Of a DNA stretch of 43,203 nucleotides, positions 40,713 to 43,203 are shown one piece after another. The notes under the pieces were generated by a model. The model made no database searches, was not told where the DNA came from, and was given only the letters and a program-made list of their open reading frames with translations. The stretch is from Planctomycetota bacterium (GTDB lineage: Bacteria; Planctomycetota; Phycisphaerae; Phycisphaerales; UBA1924): contig JAUZRR010000022.1 of assembly GCA_030950285.1 (NCBI GenBank), positions 1 through 43,203 of the forward strand, in the 5' to 3' direction. The position numbers were made by a program, and so were the translations under genes. Each line of letters opens with the position of its first letter. Position 1 is the first letter of the stretch.

Positions 40713-42614
40713 ATGACCACAACCCACCAGCCATCACTCTCCGACGTTGACCTTCACCTCTTCAACGAAGGCACCCACGCCCACCTCGGGCACAAGCTCG
40801 GGGCCCACCGACTCCCCGACGGCTCGGCGACCCACTTCGCGGTCTGGGCGCCCTCCGCACAATCGGTCCACCTCGTCGGCGATTTCAACCACTGGGACAT
40901 CAACGCCACCGCCATGAAGCCCCTCGGCTCATCCGGCATCTGGGAGTGCGCGGTCGAAGGGGTCGAACAGGGCGCAGCCTACAAATACGCGATCCGCTCC
41001 ACCGTCACCGGCCACGAGGCGATCAAAGCCGACCCCGTCGCGATCCACGCCGAGACGCCCTCCAAATCCGCGTCCAAAGTCTGGACCCCAACCCACCAGT
41101 GGCAAGACCACGACTGGCTCGCCAGCCGCCGGCGCGACGACTGGCACCGCCGACCCATGAGCACCTACGAGGTCCACCTCGGCTCGTGGCGACGCAACCC
41201 AGAAGACGGCGACCGCCCGCTCAGCTATCGAGAGGCCGCCGAGCAACTCGCCGAATACGTCAACTGGCTCGGCTTCACCCACGTCGAGCTCATGCCCGTC
41301 ATGGAGCACCCCTTCGACGGCTCGTGGGGCTACCAGTCCACCGGCTACTTCGCGCCCACCTCCCGCTTCGGCTCGCCCGACGACTTCATGGCCTTCGTCG
41401 ATACCCTCCACCAGGCGGGCATCGGCGTCCTCCTCGACTGGGTCCCCTCCCACTTCGCAACCGACGGCCACGGGCTCAGCCTCTTCGACGGCACCCACCT
41501 CTACGAGCACGCCGACCGACGCCAGGGCTTCCACCCCGACTGGGGTTCCTTCATCTTCAACTACGGCCGCAACGAGGTCCGCTCCTTCCTCCTCTCCAGC
41601 GCCAACCACTGGATCGACACCTTCCACGCCGACGGCATCCGCGTCGACGCCGTCGCAAGCATGCTCTATCTCGACTACTCACGCAAAGACGGCGAGTGGA
41701 TCCCCAACCGATTCGGAGGCAAGGAAAACCTCGAAGCCATCGACTTCCTCAAACAACTCAACACCATCCTCTATAGCGAACACCCCGGCGTCATCACCGT
41801 CGCCGAAGAATCCACCTCGTTCGCCGGCGTCTCCAAACCCGTCCACGACGGCGGGCTCGGCTTCGGGTTCAAGTGGGACATGGGCTGGATGAACGACACC
41901 CTCCGCTACTTCCGCCGCGAGCCCGCCCACCGCAAGTGGCACCACGACGAGCTCACCTTCCGCGCCCTCTACGCCTTCAGCGAAAACTTCGTCCTGCCGC
42001 TGAGCCACGACGAGGTCGTCCACGGCAAGGGCTCACTCCTCGACCAGATGCCCGGCGACGACTGGCAGAAGTTCGCCAACCTCCGCCTGCTGCTGGCCTA
42101 CCAGTGGTGCTGCCCCGGCAAAAAACTCCTCTTCATGGGCGGCGAGTTTGCCCAGCGCGACGAATGGAACGCCAACCAGAGCCTCGACTGGCACCTCACC
42201 GCCTACGCCCCGCACTCGGGCGTGCAGGAACTCGTCCGCGCCCTCAACCGCCTCCACCGAGAACACGCCGCGATGCACCAGCTCGACTGCGACCCCCGCG
42301 GCTTCGAGTGGCTCCACTGCGACGACGCCGACAACTCGGTCCTCGCATTCTTCCGACACGCCGACGACGGCTCGCCGCCCGCACTCTGCCTCTTCAACTT
42401 CACCCCGGTCCCCCGCGACAACTACCGCGTCGGCGTCACCAGCGGCACCCGCTGGGCCAAGATCCTCGATACCGACACCGACGACTTCGGCGGCTCGGAC
42501 TACGCCGACCAGGACTCGGCCCACACCGAACCCATCCCCATGCACGGCCGCGCCCGCTCCATCGCCGTCACGCTCCCGCCACTGGGGGCGGTGGTCTACA
42601 GCCCCGTCGAATAA
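40713..42614 (+). CDS. glgB: 1,4-alpha-glucan branching enzyme
   Basis: A 633-residue GH13 branching enzyme that makes alpha-1,6 branches in glycogen. The CBM48 domain spans about 25-115 (FAVWAPSAQSVHLVGDFNHW). The catalytic barrel has VELMPVMEHPFDGSWGYQ (191-208), DGIRVDAVASMLY (307-319; nucleophile Asp312), TVAEEST (362-368; acid/base Glu365) and LSHDEVVHGKG (430-440; Asp433). The C-terminal beta domain follows. It has one CBM48 and lacks the longer N-terminal extension of E. coli GlgB. It works with the divergent synthase and debranching genes. A hairpin repeat and a terminator follow the stop. Confidence 0.96.
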   Translation: MTTTHQPSLSDVDLHLFNEGTHAHLGHKLGAHRLPDGSATHFAVWAPSAQSVHLVGDFNHWDINATAMKPLGSSGIWECAVEGVEQGAAYKYAIRSTVTGHEAIKADPVAIHAETPSKSASKVWTPTHQWQDHDWLASRRRDDWHRRPMSTYEVHLGSWRRNPEDGDRPLSYREAAEQLAEYVNWLGFTHVELMPVMEHPFDGSWGYQSTGYFAPTSRFGSPDDFMAFVDTLHQAGIGVLLDWVPSHFATDGHGLSLFDGTHLYEHADRRQGFHPDWGSFIFNYGRNEVRSFLLSSANHWIDTFHADGIRVDAVASMLYLDYSRKDGEWIPNRFGGKENLEAIDFLKQLNTILYSEHPGVITVAEESTSFAGVSKPVHDGGLGFGFKWDMGWMNDTLRYFRREPAHRKWHHDELTFRALYAFSENFVLPLSHDEVVHGKGSLLDQMPGDDWQKFANLRLLLAYQWCCPGKKLLFMGGEFAQRDEWNANQSLDWHLTAYAPHSGVQELVRALNRLHREHAAMHQLDCDPRGFEWLHCDDADNSVLAFFRHADDGSPPALCLFNFTPVPRDNYRVGVTSGTRWAKILDTDTDDFGGSDYADQDSAHTEPIPMHGRARSIAVTLPPLGAVVYSPVE

Positions 42615-42648
42615 ACGCCGCTCATCTATATCCATGCCGTTTCCGGCT

Positions 42649-42689
42649 CCCTCTCCCGCGCCCCGCGGGAGAGGGCTGGGGTGAGGGCT
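42649..42689. repeat. Dispersed hairpin of the CCCTCTCCC...GGGAGAGGG type
   Basis: An 11-bp perfect stem (CCCTCTCCCGC, 42649-42659, and GCGGGAGAGGG, 42665-42675) with a five-base loop is followed by CTGGGGTGAGGGC. This exact layout is, from memory, scattered through intergenic regions of many Gram-negative genomes. It lies 35 bases after the glgB stop. Confidence 0.75.
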
Positions 42690-42740
42690 CCGTTCTCTTC
42701 CTCCTCTTCCCTCTTATTCCTGTTCTTCACGCAACCACCA

Positions 42741-42774
42741 CGCCGACCCGGACCTCCCGGGTCGGCGTTGTTGT
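42741..42774 (+). terminator. Intrinsic terminator before hisS
   Basis: A perfect 11-bp stem CGCCGACCCGG / CCGGGTCGGCG (42741-42751 and 42757-42767) with a five-base loop is followed by TTGTTGTTG. It lies about 125 bases after the glgB stop and about 75 bases before hisS. A pyrimidine-rich stretch (42690-42730) precedes it. Confidence 0.75.
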
Positions 42775-42846
42775 TGCGCCCGACCGAGGTTCCCACCCCG
42801 CCGAACCGCACGCCATCCGTGCGCCCGACCCCGCTACCCTTGCGTC

Positions 42847-43203
42847 ATGCCCGACCCTCAGCCCTCCAAAGCCCGCAAGATCAAGCCCCCCCGAGGCACC
42901 CGAGACCTCTACGCCGCCGAAGCCGCTCGCCGCCGATGGCTCATGGAACGCTGGCGCGAGGTCTCCATCCGCCACGGCTTCGAAGAAGTCGACGGCCCCA
43001 CCTACGAACACGCCGACCTCTACGCGGTCAAAAGCGGCGACGGCATCCTCGGCGAACTCTTCCAGGCCTTCAGCGGCAAAAGCCCCGAAGAGGTCGAACA
43101 GGTCAAACGCGACGGCCGCGCCCCCTACGCCCTCCGCCCCGAGTTCACCCCCACCCTCGCCCGAATGTACGCCGCCAAAGCAAACACACTGCCCAAACCC
43201 TGC
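42847..43203 (+). CDS. hisS: Histidyl-tRNA synthetase (5' part; cut by window edge)
   Basis: The first 119 residues of a class II aminoacyl-tRNA synthetase. PPRGTRDLYAAEA (14-26) is the N-terminal signature of HisRS, GFEEVDGPTYEHADLY (44-59) is motif 1, KSGDGILGELFQAF (62-75) follows, and YALRPEFTPTLARMYA (94-109) is motif 2. The gene runs off the right edge. The ATG at 42847 is the only start that gives the normal short N-terminus; no Shine-Dalgarno is visible. Confidence 0.93.
   Translation, partial: MPDPQPSKARKIKPPRGTRDLYAAEAARRRWLMERWREVSIRHGFEEVDGPTYEHADLYAVKSGDGILGELFQAFSGKSPEEVEQVKRDGRAPYALRPEFTPTLARMYAAKANTLPKPC

Overview
This GC-rich window carries no rRNA, tRNA, CRISPR array or insertion sequence that I can see. 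Long antisense open frames shadow nearly every gene, as expected at this base composition. The gene content suggests a Gram-negative planctomycete, probably of the Phycisphaerae type and probably aquatic or marine. The pointers are an LptB ATPase (outer membrane), zinc-ribbon proteins with the CPKCGYxLxGL signature, an animal/fungal-type (GT3) glycogen synthase, many sulfotransferases, and several genes without a Shine-Dalgarno sequence. The taxonomy is inferred and not proven.

Layout. 1-3146 (minus): the partial LPS-transport ATPase gene lptB, a zinc-ribbon protein and metG. 3243-9692 (plus): a Tat-exported metallophosphoesterase, an ECF sigma factor, its membrane anti-sigma partner, a secreted protein with a five-residue repeat, and a GAF-PP2C phosphatase. 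9838-12833: a secreted endonuclease/exonuclease/phosphatase-family protein divergent from an SLC13-type transporter with RCK_C domains.

12952-29244 is a large polysaccharide locus. A minus-strand operon (sulfotransferase, WbuB-like glycosyltransferase, formyltransferase, XrtA-type deacetylase) diverges near 18.05 kb from plus-strand genes: three hexapeptide acetyltransferases, four more sulfotransferases, another glycosyltransferase, a Wzy-like polymerase and a Wzx-like flippase. A GT2 gene lies inverted within it. Together they predict a lipid-linked repeat unit that is sulfated at several positions, O-acetylated, perhaps N-formylated, then flipped and polymerised in the periplasm. The priming transferase, the export proteins and PAPS synthesis are not in the window.

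29247-36469 holds a membrane-anchored EEP-family protein, a large secreted protein that looks like a barrel hydrolase, a UDP-glucuronate-epimerase-like gene, an exported protein with a Met-Gln-Asp repeat, and an Mrp-type ATPase. 36634-42614 is a glycogen cluster: debranching enzyme and GT3 glycogen synthase on the minus strand, divergent from branching enzyme glgB. hisS begins at 42847 and is cut by the window edge.

Dispersed repeats are notable. A REP/BIME-like double palindrome occurs three times (about 4.26, 23.9 and 36.5 kb), each just downstream of a plus-strand stop codon. There are also a nested hairpin at 9.7 kb, a 30-bp tandem repeat at 20.2 kb, a short hairpin element that forms part of an acetyltransferase C-terminus, and a hairpin of widespread type at 42.65 kb.
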